Assembly (NCBI GenBank): GCA_032164245.1
Contig: JAVMKO010000010.1
Coordinates: 31,198,189-31,262,188, forward strand
Source of the DNA: Sternotherus odoratus
Lineage: Eukaryota > Chordata > Testudines > Kinosternidae
Direction: 5' to 3'
Length of the DNA stretch: 64,000 bases
Below, in pieces: positions 44,871-57,504 of the stretch; positions within the stretch are counted from its first letter, which is position 1; every line of letters begins with the position of its first letter. The translations under genes were made by a program, and so were the position numbers. Under the pieces are notes generated by a model. The model had not been told where the DNA came from. It did no database searches and saw nothing but the letters and a program-made list of their open reading frames with translations.

Positions 44871-46074
44871 GGACGGCAGCTGTTTCAAATGCCCCTAGCA
44901 GATTTTTGGTTTGAAAACTTTTTTGTTCCTTTTTCCTTCTTCCCCTTTTTCTATTTCTTCCTTCCGAAAGGTCATCTTAAATGATGCAAAGATACATTTT
45001 TTTGCAGGTTGTTTTTATTGCTTCTCAGGCGATCCCAAAGGTCATTCAGCCTGCTCAGCAAAGGTTGTGGGTTTGCAGTCCCTCCTCCTTTCCTTTTCAG
45101 AGGAAAATTGATACTATAAACAAAATAGAACAACCCCACAAAAAATCCAACCCACATCAAATAAGATCCAAGTAATTTTTTTTCTCAAAGCCAGCTATCT
45201 TTCAGATCCACCTTTTCAATGATGCCGGGTCCTCTTTAAAGATATTGACGCAAACACCATGTGGAATAATTCCTTCTCTGTTCTGTATTGATGGAGGCTG
45301 GAGGGAGGGGAAGGAGATGTCCCTACCCCCACCCTGCTGCAGATGAAGGGGACAGTGACTCCAGTAACCAGTGGTTCCTTTGGAGAAGCTCTTGTGGATT
45401 TCTTTGGTCCATGAGTTGTGAGGGGTGATAGTGAGGGTTTGGAGATGTGGTGGGAAAAGGAAATATGTCTATGGCCAACCAGTTCCTAAGGGAGCACCAA
45501 CCCCATATTCCCAGCCAGCTCCTGGAACTAGTTGTCCATAGACATATTTCATTTGTTGTTGGCAGCGTCCCTAACTGCATTTGGAGGGGCTTTTTGAAAC
45601 GTGTTTGTGTGTGGCTGGTGGCCATGCCGCTCCCTCCTCGTCATATTTCCATAGTGATTGACGGAGGAGAAATTTATGTGCTATTCTCATCCCACCCAAT
45701 GGGTGTGTCTCCACTGCAAAAAAACAAAACAACCCCAAACCCACGGCAGTCAGTCTCAGAGCCCGAGTCTACAATGCTAAAAAGCCAAGTAGGTGCTCCA
45801 ACTCGGGCTGGTGTTCAGGTTCTGAGACCCTCTCCCGCTTTGCCAGGTTTCAGAGCCCAAGAGGGAACGTTTACGCTGCTATTTTAGGTGCTGTAGCATG
45901 AGCCCAAGTCTGTTGACCCGAACTCTGAGCCTCGTTGCTGACACTACGGTCACCAAGGTTTCAGTGCTTGGGGTAAGACCCAATTGGGCATGGCTGAACT
46001 GGTCGGGGTGAGCTAACCCTTTGCCCACCCTTACACACAACACAAGATAAAGGGACAGAGAAATTGTGGATTTG
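44871..46074. other. Non-coding, possible MITE at 45695-45930
   Basis: 44740-45000 is T-rich unique sequence. 45695-45930 contains GGGTGTGTCTCCACTGCAAA and CAACTCGGGCTGG/CAGAGCCCGAG words of a dispersed inverted-repeat family, but I could not delimit the ends. No gene seen. Confidence 0.4.
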
Positions 46075-46166
46075 TTATGCCTTCCTGCAAAGCATCAGCC
46101 ATAGGCCACTGCAGGAGGGAAGGGAATGGATTTGATGGACCTTTGTTCTGATTCAGAATTGCTCAT
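46075..46166 (+). mobile_element. CR1 LINE 3' terminal fragment
   Basis: Reads TGCCTTCCTGCAAAGCATCA, then GGCCACTGCAGGAGGGA, then GATGGACCTTTGTTCTGATT, the common CR1 3' end in the sense direction. Diverged. Confidence 0.6.
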
Positions 46167-46284
46167 TCTCTGGGGTGAAAGGAAGCCCTGGTGTCAGGCT
46201 CTAGGGTGGAACTTAACTCTGTGTTGCTAATCACCTCCTCTCAACAGGGGAGGAGTGATCCTGGGGACAGGGCACTGACTAAGA

Positions 46285-46445
46285 GACTTGGGTGCTATTC
46301 CTCACTCTGCCATCGATCAGCTGTGTGACCACTTCCCTTCCCCACTTTGTCTTGTCTCCTAGACTGTAAGCTCTTCAGAACAAGGACTGTCTCTTATAAT
46401 GTATTTGTACAATGGGGCACTATCATAATAATAACAACTATGCCA
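46285..46445 (+). repeat. MIR-like SINE, sense
   Basis: Order of landmarks: GGGTGCTATTCCTCACTCTG, CAGCTGTGTGACCACTTCC, GACTGTAAGCTCTTCAGAAC, ACTGTCTCTTATAATGTATT, ending in ATAATAATAACAAC. The central part is deleted. Confidence 0.65.
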
Positions 46446-46449
46446 TAGG

Positions 46450-48439
46450 ATTCTTAGATGATATAAATTGTAATATTTGTGTAGAATCTTTGGTGATGGG
46501 AAAGGGATTTTTAAGGTAGATAAAATTAGATCCACTAGTTTTTCTGCACACGATATAGGTCATGGTGTGTGCCCTATAAATTTATAGAGATGAAGTTTTG
46601 GTTATGGGGCTCATACAATTCTTTAATTAAATGGCTTAATTGTAAAGTATATTATATCGTACATAACGAACATCAGCTATTCTTTTATACCACACGTAAA
46701 GCATTGTAATTAAGAAGAACTGACAGAAACCTTTGCCCAATAGTTGAACCCAACCAAATCCAAATTTGATTAGCTGTTTCTATAATTAATTAAATTCTCA
46801 CGGTGGCCTCTGCTTTCATCAGGGACTGAAGTAGGGGGAATAACACCAGCTGATATCAATAGTCAATGGAGCTACACTGATTTACACCAATGGCGCATCT
46901 GCCCCTAGAAGTTCAAATTAAGCAAGCAAAGCGTCAGCATTTGTATTTGATTCAGATACTGTCCTGGCCCTTTAAAATACCTTCCACTGAATGACATGGA
47001 GATATTGTGAAAGAAGGTATATGCTTTTTAAAAAGAGGTGGAACTTTGGATGGACAGCTGCTAAAAATGTGAAGGTTCAATCTGATAAGCAGATTAGTCA
47101 TGCTAAAGTCCTCACCTTGTTTGAACCTCTTGGCTCTGCAAAGAAGCAGGCTGGAGAACATGTTCTCCCATAAAATATTGCTGGTACCAGAACCTTCTTA
47201 AGACCAGAATTGAACATTTCACAACCTCAACCACATTCAGTCAAGTTTGGTTCAAACACTGGGCCAAGGTTGAAGTAGGAGTGTGGATGGGAAAGAGATG
47301 GGGCGGGCAGAACTGGGCAGTGACCAGGGGTTCTCATCAAGTTCTTCCATCTGGACAATCACCCAAAATCTGGGAGGATAATGCAACCAAACCAGGTCCT
47401 CGTCAAATGCTGAAGAATTCACGGTGCTTCCCCCTAAGCTTAATGCCCCACCCATGTTTTTCTCCAGGATGTGTTTACATTAATCAGATCTTTTGTCCTG
47501 GTGCAGAGCCCTGTTCAAATGGGTTCGCGTTAATGGTCCTGAACAAGGATCGGGGCCCCAATCTGTCCTAAAAATAATGCAAGAATGAAGTGTCCTCTCT
47601 AATACAACATGAAATCCTCATCACATGAGCTATATTCCAGCGTATTAATATTCATTTTGCACTAATGCTGGATGAATACATTTAAATGTTTGGCCAGAGC
47701 ACATTAGTCATTTTTATGTCATAGTCACAGAATGTATCCATGTGATATATTGTGTATTTTAACATAATATTAGACAATACCATCCAGTATTTCATGTGGA
47801 CACACACCAAGCTGTGAGACAGGGAGACAGTTACGGCTGGACAAGGGGTGAGCTCAGGAAAACAGAAATAAATTAAAATAGATTATTCTGCAGTGAATGT
47901 CATTCCTCGAATAAATTACAGGCCTCCGCTTTAACCTCTCGCTGGGTTTGTCTTCCCCTGTGTTAGTCTAATTTTGGGAAGCCTGGTTTGCAGACTATCT
48001 TGAACATGGTCACAAGTGTGATGAGTTTGGGAGTCTCAGCTTTGCATGTAGCAAATCCATTGTGAAATTTAACACTGTTGTATGACTGTGCTCAGGAGAG
48101 GTGCAGGGCTGGGACAGCAGAGGAGCTGCAGGGCAGACTCAATGCACACTGGCAAATGTGTGGGAGGGGAACTTGCATGGTGCCCATTTATGGGCTGTGT
48201 CTAGCTCTGGCCAGTATTATTAGCATAGGCTCAAGAAAGGACCAAGACTAGAATCGCCTGGGGCAGTGAGGTGTATTAGTAAAGTTGTATGGACTCCTAT
48301 AAACAAATAAGTAGAGGTGTTTCAAGTCTAGACAATGGAGGCCTAGCGAAGCTCTGTGGCATGCCAGAAGTGGAGTAGCAGGGGATGCTACCATGGGTGA
48401 GCATTGACAGAGGGTAATAGCTGGGGCGGAATGGTGGTA
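46450..48439. other. Non-coding, AT-rich, candidate regulatory block at 47600-47960
   Basis: 46600-46800 and 47600-47960 are repeat-free and rich in TTAATTAAATGG, ATAATTAATTAAAT, GTATTAATATTC and ACATTTAAATG. The second includes TGAATGTCATTCCTCG and AATAAATTACAGG. They may be conserved regulatory DNA. No gene seen. Confidence 0.4.
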
Positions 48440-48600
48440 GTGATGTTGGGCAGGACTGAAGTGCATTGGGAGAGAGCAGAGGGATCCCAGTTCTGTAGTA
48501 ACAGCTCAGGAGGACAAAGGTGCACTGGCAGAGCTGGTGGGGTCCCAGAGGTGCTGCAGGTCAGGATTACAGTGCATTGGCAGAGCTGAGGGAAAGTGGG
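48440..48600 (+). repeat. Degenerate tandem repeat, unit about 52-59 bp
   Basis: A GTGCAYTGG(C/G)AGAG motif recurs at 48461, 48520 and 48572, with ATCCCAG/GTCCCAG and CAGGA words between. Three units; similar wording near 48110-48170 may be an outlying copy. Confidence 0.65.
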
Positions 48601-48971
48601 GGAATTGCAGATGCCTTGCATGTGGGGAAGGGGAGAAGTAGATAACCTATAAAAAAGGAAGCTATAAAAGGCCAGTAGAAGAGAAAGTGGGAGGAGATGG
48701 GGTACCTGTGTGTATGTTGAAGCAGGGGAGATGGGGAGGAGGAAAGAGGAGGATCAAAAGAGTCTGCGAAGTTGCACAGTTACTTAACAGGCTTTTCTAT
48801 TTTGCTTTATTTATTCCGGTGTTTTGCCCGGGAGGCTGGTGTTTAGTAATTTGGACCAAATGGATCCAAAGAGTGGCTGTAAAGGGTAGTTCAAAAATCA
48901 ATGGATGTTAGAAAGGGCCACGCAATGCCATAAAGAATGTAACAGCAGCAAGGAGAGATAATATTCCCTGC

Positions 48972-49099
48972 ATTGTGGATAGGGTGACCAGACAGCAAGA
49001 ATAAAAAATTGGGTGGTGGGGGGTAATAGGATAAGTAAAAGCCCCCAAAATCAGGACTGTCCCTATAAAATCGGGACATCTGATCACCCTAATTGTGGA
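48972..49099. mobile_element. hAT MITE, 112 bp, exact 8-bp duplication
   Basis: The element spans 48980-49091. Its ends are TAGGGTGACCAGA and, in reverse, TAGGGTGATCAGA. ATTGTGGA flanks it exactly at 48972-48979 and 49092-49099. The interior reads GGGTAATAGG, then CCCCCAAAATCAGGAC. Same family as 52594-52690. Confidence 0.9.
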
Positions 49100-49874
49100 T
49101 ATGGCCGGGGAGCTTTATGAGAGGGAAAGAAAGGAGATGAGCAGCAGCCCGGCTAACACCCCCTTCCCCACTGGCCTTTCCCTGGTAAGGCTCAGGGCTG
49201 GTGGGAACAGGAGGGGAGCTAATAAAGGCTGGGGCGTATTTGAGAGGAGGCAGCAGTCTGGGGCCAGTGAAGTCTTAGTCTACCCAAGCTGAGTGCTGCT
49301 TTGTCAAATCACTGGGGAGGAAATGACTTAGTCAGCAGTCAGCCACGGGTTTACAGCAGGAAGGTCAGACTTTATGAGGGCCCCCTGCAAGCGTGCGGCA
49401 TGGCACCGCAGTGCTGCGTGCCACCCTCCAGGCATCGGCTCAGCCACAGGGAAGGCAGGGGAAGCAGCCTGGCACATGACAGATGACAACTGCATACAGG
49501 GGAGGAGCCCCCCCCCCATCGCTCCCCCGCCTCTTGGCCCCTTGCACAGGGACTAGCATAAAGGACTGAAGGAGCCAAAACACTCACTAGTATTTATAAT
49601 TTATCCAGCACCATCAGCACACTGGGGCATGTACGGAACACACAGAGGGAGGCACTGGCCTGACCCCAGCCTTGCATCCTTCAGCTCTAAGGCTGGCCTT
49701 ATCAAATGAAAGGTGCTAGATTGAAAACCCCAGCCTGAGCCTCCATTTGTCCCCATGAGGATCGCTGGCGGGAATACGCTGCAGTGACCGGATGGGTGAC
49801 TTCTATGCGTGGCTGCTGGATTGGGCCCCAAGAGGGCCAGGCAAGAATGACGGCTGAGGAGGACATAATGGTCT
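49100..49874. other. Non-coding, no gene seen
   Basis: Short frames on both strands only, without domains. No repeat recognised. Confidence 0.5.
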
Positions 49875-50106
49875 TTCCCTCTAGTGGAGTTAACAAAGTC
49901 CTGTGGCACCTTAAAGACTAACTATAAAGTTTTGAAGCATGAGCTTTCGTGGGCTAATACCCACTTCGTCGGATGCAGGCAGTAGGGTATTAGCCCACGA
50001 AAGCTCATGCTTCAAAACTTTATAGTTAGTCTTTAAGGTGCCACAGGACTTTGTTAACTCTGCTATTCCAGACTAACACGGCTACCACCCTGATTCCCTC
50101 TAGTGG
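49875..50106. mobile_element. Palindromic retro-insertion (Penelope-like?) with 13-bp duplication and hammerhead-like core
   Basis: The insert 49888-50093 is flanked by TTCCCTCTAGTGG (49875-49887, 50094-50106), exact over 13 bp. The two arms are head-to-head copies of the family also at 24878-24989, nearly identical over about 85 bp. Only the right arm has the full 3' end (CAGACTAACACGGCTACC). On the minus strand the left arm reads CCGACGA, an extra A, a GTGGG/CCCAC stem and then GAAA. This resembles a hammerhead ribozyme core (CTGANGA...GAAA). Confidence 0.85.
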
Positions 50107-50109
50107 TTA

Positions 50110-52585
50110 GTTTCCGGGTCGGTGCCACTGTTGTTCTGAACGCTACTGGGGTGACAGTTTAAATAACAGGGATTTGAAAAAAGGTTGAGAGAGAGAGGTT
50201 TGGAATGTCTCTGGAATGTCCCACTGCCCATCTTCACACCCTGGGAGGCTACAAACCCCCTCCAACAAATCAATAATGAGTGAGGCATGGCAGCCTCGCA
50301 GAGTTTCCCACAGCTCCAGTGCATCAGAGTCTGCCTCCAGAAAGGGGGAACTTCTTGACGAAGTCTCGGGAGCATTGCTAGTCTTTGCATGGACAGTGGC
50401 TAGTAGCACGGGTTGTGGCTGACCAAACACAATGGGTATCAGCGTTTCAGGTGCCCTGAGTAGCCATAGTTACAATTTGCTTTGCACTGTCCTGCCTCTG
50501 AGGGTGCTGCTCTTGGTTTGCATGTGCACACCCTGCCTTGGCTCAGCACATCCTTTAGCTGATTCAAGACTCAGGCTAGTGAGCCGGGTGACCACCACAT
50601 GCCAGTAGCCTGGAGGCTTCATATAAGAGGGGGTCTGCTCGCTCCAGGGTGGAGAGGTCTGTAGTGAGCAAGTGATCTGGAGTCAGAGGAGACCTGGGAA
50701 GGGGAGCTCCACACCAGTCACCTGGAAAGGCCTGACTGGAGCTATCAGCTGTGAGAGGAAGAGGCCGGAAGAGGAAGGGGCTTCGGGAAGCATCAAGCAG
50801 CAAGACTGGGGATTTGGGAAGGAAATCTTGATTCCAGCAAGCAGGTGGAGTCTGAGAAAGGTGGGGTTGTCTTTGACATTGAACAGTGGTTCTCAGGCAT
50901 CAGAACCTGCAGAAGGGGATGTGTTGACCGACCTGAGAGGTCAATGTGCTGTTATTCAGGAGCCCAAGAGGGGGAAACTGAGGCAGTGGCCCTTCATGAG
51001 GCTGAACTAGGAAAGTAGAGACATTTACACTGCCCTTCTGAATTACACTGCCCTTCTGAATTTTAAAGGCATCTGCCTGTCTGAAGGTGCAGCTGCCATT
51101 TTGTGAAGGAGTGCGAATGCAGAATGTTATAGAGAAGTTTCATGTGCTCTTTCATGGATCTTGTACTTTAGCCCTTTCACATCTGATTGTTTCCCTCAAT
51201 CTAAAGTAAAAGCCATTCAGACTGGAAGTATGCTGCTGGCTCTCCTTCTGTGGGAAGAACATACCATGAAATGGTTCCTTGGACCCAAAGGAGCAGCCTT
51301 TTCCCTGTCTTCACCCATCATGCTCTCTGCCATCCCTCAGAGCTGCTAGTCACACCCAGGAATGGCTGTACGTGTGTCACTGGACTTGAGTCACTGTATC
51401 ATGGGGGGGCAAAAGGAATTGTTAACCGCTCCAGCACCTACATTGATCCCTTCGTAGGTAGCCCTGCTGGTAGCACAGCCAGACTTGGCGAGGCTTGGAG
51501 AAGTGGCCACTTGCCTGTTGGATGGGGTTCCATAGGCCAGCAATGGCTCTTCACCATGGGAAATACAGTTCTCCATTCATCTCACCTTTGTTTTGCCAAG
51601 GAATTGACATTTGATTTAGTGACCTTAAACCTTTGTTCATGTGAGCACCTGCTTTTGCCATTTCTTTTTCCCATGCTTCTTCCATCTCTCACTTTCATGC
51701 CTTCTTTTATCACTGTGACATTTTATTTTTCTGCCTTGCTTATTTCTCTCTCTGACTCTCCTGACTTTCCCACTCCCCCCATCTCTCCTTTCCCCTCCAG
51801 CCTCCCTCGCTGGCTGTGGCGATGAGACCAGAACTGACCCACCTCAGTGCAAAGGCTAGCTGTATGGCTTGACCCACTTTAAGCCTTTCTCTACAACCAA
51901 GTGATCACCGAACTTGGACTGGAGGCAACTCTGGACTCCGCCCAGTTTCCTTTCTAGCTGCGATCAGTTGCTCCTGCAGAGTCTAGCTGACCGGTGTCCC
52001 TGTGTAGGGCTGGAGGACATGAAGGGTTAAAAGGATTAATCCAGACATATTTGATTTTATTTTTTGCTGTTCTCTCCCCCGCTCCCCAACGCTGAAACAA
52101 GGTGCAGAGCATGCTGATGCTGCAGCTGCCACTGCTGGTCCAGGGGAAGTGTGATGACACTGGATGGGTGGAGAGTTGCAGAGAAGGATCGGAGCAGGCA
52201 GCGAGTGCGAGGCTGTGCCTGGTGGCCCTGGGAAGCTCTTGGAGGAGCAGGAGCTGCGGCATGGAGAGCAGGGGGCAATTTACAATCCAGTTGGAATCCT
52301 GGAATCCCCTAATCCAGACCCCTGCAGCTTCCCAGCCAACCACTTCCCAGTGCCGGTTCCCTACTGGCCTCTTCACTTGTCTACCAAGTATGCCTAAACC
52401 AGCAGAACAGATCATTTCCTAGGGCCTGTCTACATCTGACTAAAGCTTCCAACAGTCCTGCACGGCCAGTTACCCTAACGAATGGTTACACTGGGAAAAG
52501 ATTCCCAGCCCTGCGGTTTCACAGCAGAGAAACATCTATGCTTGGGCGGAAGAATGTCTGGTTCCTAGGCTCTGAGGAGTGGTAT
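50110..52585. other. Non-coding, holds the longest open frame but no gene
   Basis: The longest frame of the window (51250-51825, + strand, 191 codons) lies here. Its last third is leucine-, serine- and proline-rich from a pyrimidine tract (51650-51800), and it resembles no family. 50600-51010 has retroelement-like wording (GGGGGAAACTGAGGCAG), not classified. Confidence 0.5.
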
Positions 52586-52698
52586 GAGCTAGCTAGAGTG
52601 ACCAGACAGCAAGTGTGAAAAATCAGGATGGGGGGTAATAGGAGCCTATATAAGAAAAAGACCCCAAAATCAGGACACCTGGTCACCCTAGAGCCAGC
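52586..52698. mobile_element. hAT MITE, 97 bp, near-exact 8-bp duplication
   Basis: The element spans 52594-52690. Its ends are TAGAGTGACCAGACAGC and, in reverse, TAGGGTGACCAGG. GAGCTAGC (52586-52593) and GAGCCAGC (52691-52698) match at 7 of 8 bases. Interior AATCAGGATGGGGGGTAATA as in 48980-49091. Confidence 0.85.
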
Positions 52699-52699
52699 T

Positions 52700-55600
52700 G
52701 AGTTCAAATCACCCCAGGAGTCTGTAGTAGAAAATGTGATTCAAACTGGAGCCTCAAGGCTTGATTTTTCCTGAGCATGATTCCTGAGCATCCTCAACCC
52801 CTCCTGAAGTCAACAGGAGTTGAGGGCACTCAACACCTTGCAGCATCGAGCCCTGGAAGAGCGAGGCTATAGACTACGTAGGCCCAGTGCTGCAATTTGC
52901 ATTCAGAAAAGGGCTTCCGGAAGTTATAGACCCACCCATGGCAGGGATGGGACAATATGTCTTAGTTCTCCAACTTTGTGTCAAACGCTGTAACCGTTTC
53001 TTAGGATGCTTGCATTGCTGGTAATGCCGCCAGCTCTGCCTGTGATGCTGAACAAGGAAGGAGATTTTGGGGTGTTTCTTTTCTCTGAGCACAACGTGCC
53101 AACAACAGTAAATCCACAAAGTTGTTTGACTTCAGAGGCCTGGTATTACTAATGGAGGGGGTGACACAAAATAAAGGGCCAGTCTCTAAGAGATGCAGCC
53201 CCCTGTCCTAGGAATAGTAGAGACCTTGGAGCTATGGCATGTAAATGAACTGCATTGTTTTCAATTGAAACTTTATAACTTAACAAAATTGCCAACAGCT
53301 TCAATGGGACCAGGCTTTGGCCCTAAAGGAATAACAAATAGATAATTATATGAAGTTGGAAATGCCATCCTGGGGATCTTATACCCTGAGCTTTGCCTAG
53401 TTAGGTGCACAGTCTCAGTGGAACCATTCAGTGTTCTCCAGGGGCCAGTCCTGCAATAATAATAACAATACCTAATGATATTAATACCTAATCTAGCACC
53501 TTTCATCCTACAGCTCAAAGCACTTTAAGTTGCTGAGTTAGTTGAGATGGCTCTTCTGTCCCCTTCTCTTAGAACCTGCCCTTGCACCCTTTATAGGGGA
53601 CCCCACGTGGCCAACCTGTGTACCGCACATTTGGCGGGCTGCCCCTGGAATCCTGCCCCACACTGGACCCACCTGATACTAAGGGAGCAACCTTATGTTG
53701 CAGAGACAGGCTGTGTACTCTAGACTGAGGATAGGGATGGAAAATAGGACCAAACAAGAAACATCCCCAATGGAGAAGGAGCCAGTCGTGGGCAAAGTGA
53801 GAGGGGGGAGAAAGTGGGACCTCTTTAGAGAGAACATGTACATTTCCTCTTGGCATGGCTCAGCTACATCTAGCATCAGAGGAGCTGCTATCCAGGCAGC
53901 TGAGCTGGTTGCTTTTCCTCCCAGGCACCCTGTGCAGTACATCTCCACGGGCATTTGCTTTTCCCCAGCCTTCCGTTTACTTCTGATTTTGAGCTTTCAT
54001 TCTGCCCATGTCCACAATGGACAGCAGAACCCGCCATGGCAGTTTATCAGCCTGGGAGGACCCGTGGAATATTAATGAAAATGAAAGCGAAGGAGGAGGG
54101 GAGATGTATAAAACCTTTAGACCGCATTCAGAGTGGCAGTGATAACAATAAGCGAGAATAATAGTCTAACAAGTCGGAAATGTCACATGCGATCTGGCGC
54201 TATTAACACAACATGGATCTGAAATATCACATAATTAGTTTTGTGCCTGTTGTTCTGATTTGAAGAGAAAAAAATATGAAAGGAAAGAGAGGTGGTAGCG
54301 GGGGGCATGGATGAAGCAAAGTCATAAAAGGGTGAAGCTTACAGCCTCTAATGTTTTTGGAATAATATAATAAAGCTCTGTCTCCTTACCCGTGTCTGAG
54401 GCAGAGATTTTTATCTAGCAGTATGGGATAAAAAGAAATGAGACCTTGAAAAGGCTAGATAAAATTGTGATTGATCTCTTTAAGACCTCCTTGCATCCTC
54501 CCAGAGACGGCTTGTGGGCTTCATAGATTGCTCCACTGCTGCAAACCATGATCCCCCTCCCCCGCGCCCTCCGCTCCATCCCTAAAAGAAGAAAAATCAG
54601 TGTTTACAAGGCTTCTTTTAGCCTTGGGCACAAAACATCTGTTTAATGGCTGCAGGATGGGCATGTGAGCTGTTAATTCTGGGAGAGCACCCCTGACATG
54701 TCTCTGAGAAATAAAAAGGACAATTGCCCTTCTCCCCATGTAAATGCAAATACGTTGTGCTGCTCCACATTCCGTTCTTCTAGGCTTATATGCACCAATG
54801 ATTGCCTAGTGCACAGAGGGTGCTGCCTTTGCCTACACAATCAATGTGCTGCTAGTGTTATTTTGTGACTTACTCTGGGATATGTGGTCTATAAGCAGCT
54901 GTAAATAAACTCAAATTCCTATTCCACCCCTGACTGGTAAAATTTTCCATGATGACAGTGATTTATTAATTACATGGATTCTTCTTGTCTGCTTCCAAAG
55001 GCATTAACAGAAGGGAATGTTGCAAATATAATTGTGATTGACACTTGCAAAACTGGAGCTCTTGAGGTGTGATCCCAAACCTGTTACCTGCAAAATTCTA
55101 TGAACTCCATAGGGCTTCATGTATGGGCCAAGTTTCCTCGCCAAAGTGAGAGTTGTAGGATCCTGTTCTTCGATGATCTCTTTGACACAATATTGGGTCC
55201 ACCTTTTGCTCAAGAGAACTTATAATTACTTGGGACCAAATTTTCAAGAAACTAGCATTTAAAGCTTCTGCTATCTGTGCTTACGGCTTTAACGCCATCT
55301 CCTGGAACCTACTCCAGCCACTTTGCATTATTTGAGTAATGCAAAGCAGTTGTAAAGCTTCCAGATTCTCTCTCCATGTGCCTCCTATGCCCCCCTGCCC
55401 TGGCCTGGCCTCTGGATGGCCGGGGAGAGAGGGAGGTTCAGGAGTACTTGTTTTTCTGAGATGTCTGGTTTCTAAAACAACCACTGGGGGTTGCCAGTCT
55501 TTGCTGGAGCACCACCGGTAAGTAGGAATCAGGGCGGAGATGCTAATCATGTCAGTATTCGTAGGGAATGTACATGCAGGACAGACCCTTCCAGACATGA

Positions 55601-57504
55601 GTAGGAAACATCAGCTGGCTGGGACAGCCTGCTCACCTTTTAGACTCCACCCAGCTATTCTCCTCTTCTGGCAGAAGCAGCCTTTTGTGGTCAAACATGT
55701 CCTCTATGCCACGGGAAAATGTCTGGTAGCCGCTTTGAATGAACTGAAGTTCATTTCAGTAGATGGCTATTTCACTGTGACTTTATGTGCTAAGAATCAT
55801 GGCCTTTCTCTCTCTTTCCCAAGGCAGTTCTCGGTTAGGTAGGCTGGCATCTACTGTCCCATTTGGGAGGCCCATTTCCACGAATGCTTCATTTTTACTC
55901 ATTCCTCTGACCTGCCTTCTAAGATCAGTGGGATTCTGGAGTTGGGGGGCCCTTTACCCCGATCTCTGGCAATTCTAGATGAAACTACTTTGTAAATAGT
56001 CGTGTATGGATTTTGCTCTCTGTCATTGCATCAAAGAAATTCCCTTCTCCATCTCCATCCATGCCTGTCTGCTGGCCTATGTGAAATTAATTGAAGGTCG
56101 CAGGACAGCTTCCATGCCTACCTCACAGAAAACACTATCATCATTTTCACTAATAATTCATGGACACCCTTCCTGGCAGTGTCAACAAAGAGGCCAAAGC
56201 ACTGAGTGATCCACAGAGAGAAGGCTATTCACTGGCCAGGTCCTTCCAGATCAGGATTACAGCATATTGGTGGGATAGCTCAGGGAAGCTCTCCCTACTG
56301 CCCCTGTGCTGTACCCGCTCTGCGACTGCAGACAGGACTTTGCTCTTGCACTTTGTCAATCTGACATCTTTCCTTGGCATTGATGGTTTCCCGTGTCAGG
56401 CATACTCACAGGGTGGGGGAATCAAGAAACCAAGTGGATCAGATCAGCTGCTCTTGGGACCCAAAAGGTTTAATTCTTGATTTGTCAGAAGACCGAGAAG
56501 TGCATCCATTAATATATTATCAGCCTTTCCGCAGGAGCGTGGAGAGTTATACATCAGCATATTTCAAACATTTATCTTAATTGTAATTATTTTTGTCTAC
56601 TTCTAATTATTTTCAAATGTTTTCTGGGCAAGAGATACTCTTAACTGCATGCCTGCGCCAAACACTGATTGCTCTGTCCAGGGGTGATGGATGACTGATG
56701 TCACTATATATAATATTCTTCATCCAACAATCCTAAAACTGGAGTTTAGTTTGTTCTTTTACAAAGTACTGAAATAAGGGATGTCTGAAATGCAGCCACC
56801 TCTGGGATGGAACGCAGCAGCTGTTAACAGCAAAACTGTGCAACAGATTAGCACAGGGAAAGAAAGAAGACTACTGGACTAGTTAAAACTGCAGGTGGGA
56901 TACAGGGTGCACAGTTAGATAGAACTGGATTTTCCATTTCATGGGAAATTCTGCAGTAACATTTTTCTTTCCATTCTGGAATGGAATGAAAACCAAGTCA
57001 CTGAAAATTTCCTGAGAAATAATATTCTAAAAGTCCTCCCACTTTTTGGGTTGATCTTAAGCATTGTTTCGATGAAAAAGAAACCCTTGATTCTGATGCT
57101 GACCTTGTTAAACTCTTAACATGTTTTCTTTATACCAAATGACACATTTTGTTTCAAAAAGTTGTTTGGAAATGAAAAATTGAAACATTCCATTAAAAAA
57201 CCCCTTGAAATGGGACATTTCATCATTATTGAAATGCTTGGTTTTGTTTGTTTTCTAAACCAAATTTTGTCCAAATCCATATTTTTTTGAAATGTTTGCA
57301 GTTAACAAAAATGGCATTTTTCATTGAAAAAGACACCTTGGTGAGAAATGTCCAACCAGCTGCATTTGGTAGGTAGGATGTAATTACGCTGGCCTTTGGG
57401 CAGCACAATGGGAAAGCACTCTGCTGCTGTGAGAAGTGATGCATGGGATCTTTAATGAGCATGAGCTGTCTAAAGAACCATAGCTCTATGACTCACTCGT
57501 GTGT
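52700..57504. other. Non-coding, candidate regulatory blocks
   Basis: 54060-54260 is repeat-free, with GAATATTAATGAAAATG, GCGCTATTAACACAAC and TCACATAATTAGTTTTG. 56500-56640 has CCATTAATATATTATCAGCC, then TTAATTGTAATTATTTTTG. Both look like conserved non-coding DNA. No exon seen among frames of 60-126 codons. 52792-52835 has the dispersed GAAGTCAACAGGAG phrase. Confidence 0.4.

Noticed and set aside
44850..44990. Possible exon after a pyrimidine tract and CAG at about 44870
   Set aside because: The tract resembles an acceptor site, but the following frames stop quickly or encode low-complexity Phe-rich sequence, and no donor of good quality follows.
51250..51825. Longest open frame of the window, 191 codons, + strand
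   Set aside because: No recognisable domain, the C-terminal third derives from a pyrimidine tract, and no splice or codon pattern supports it. A frame of this length is expected by chance in 64 kb.
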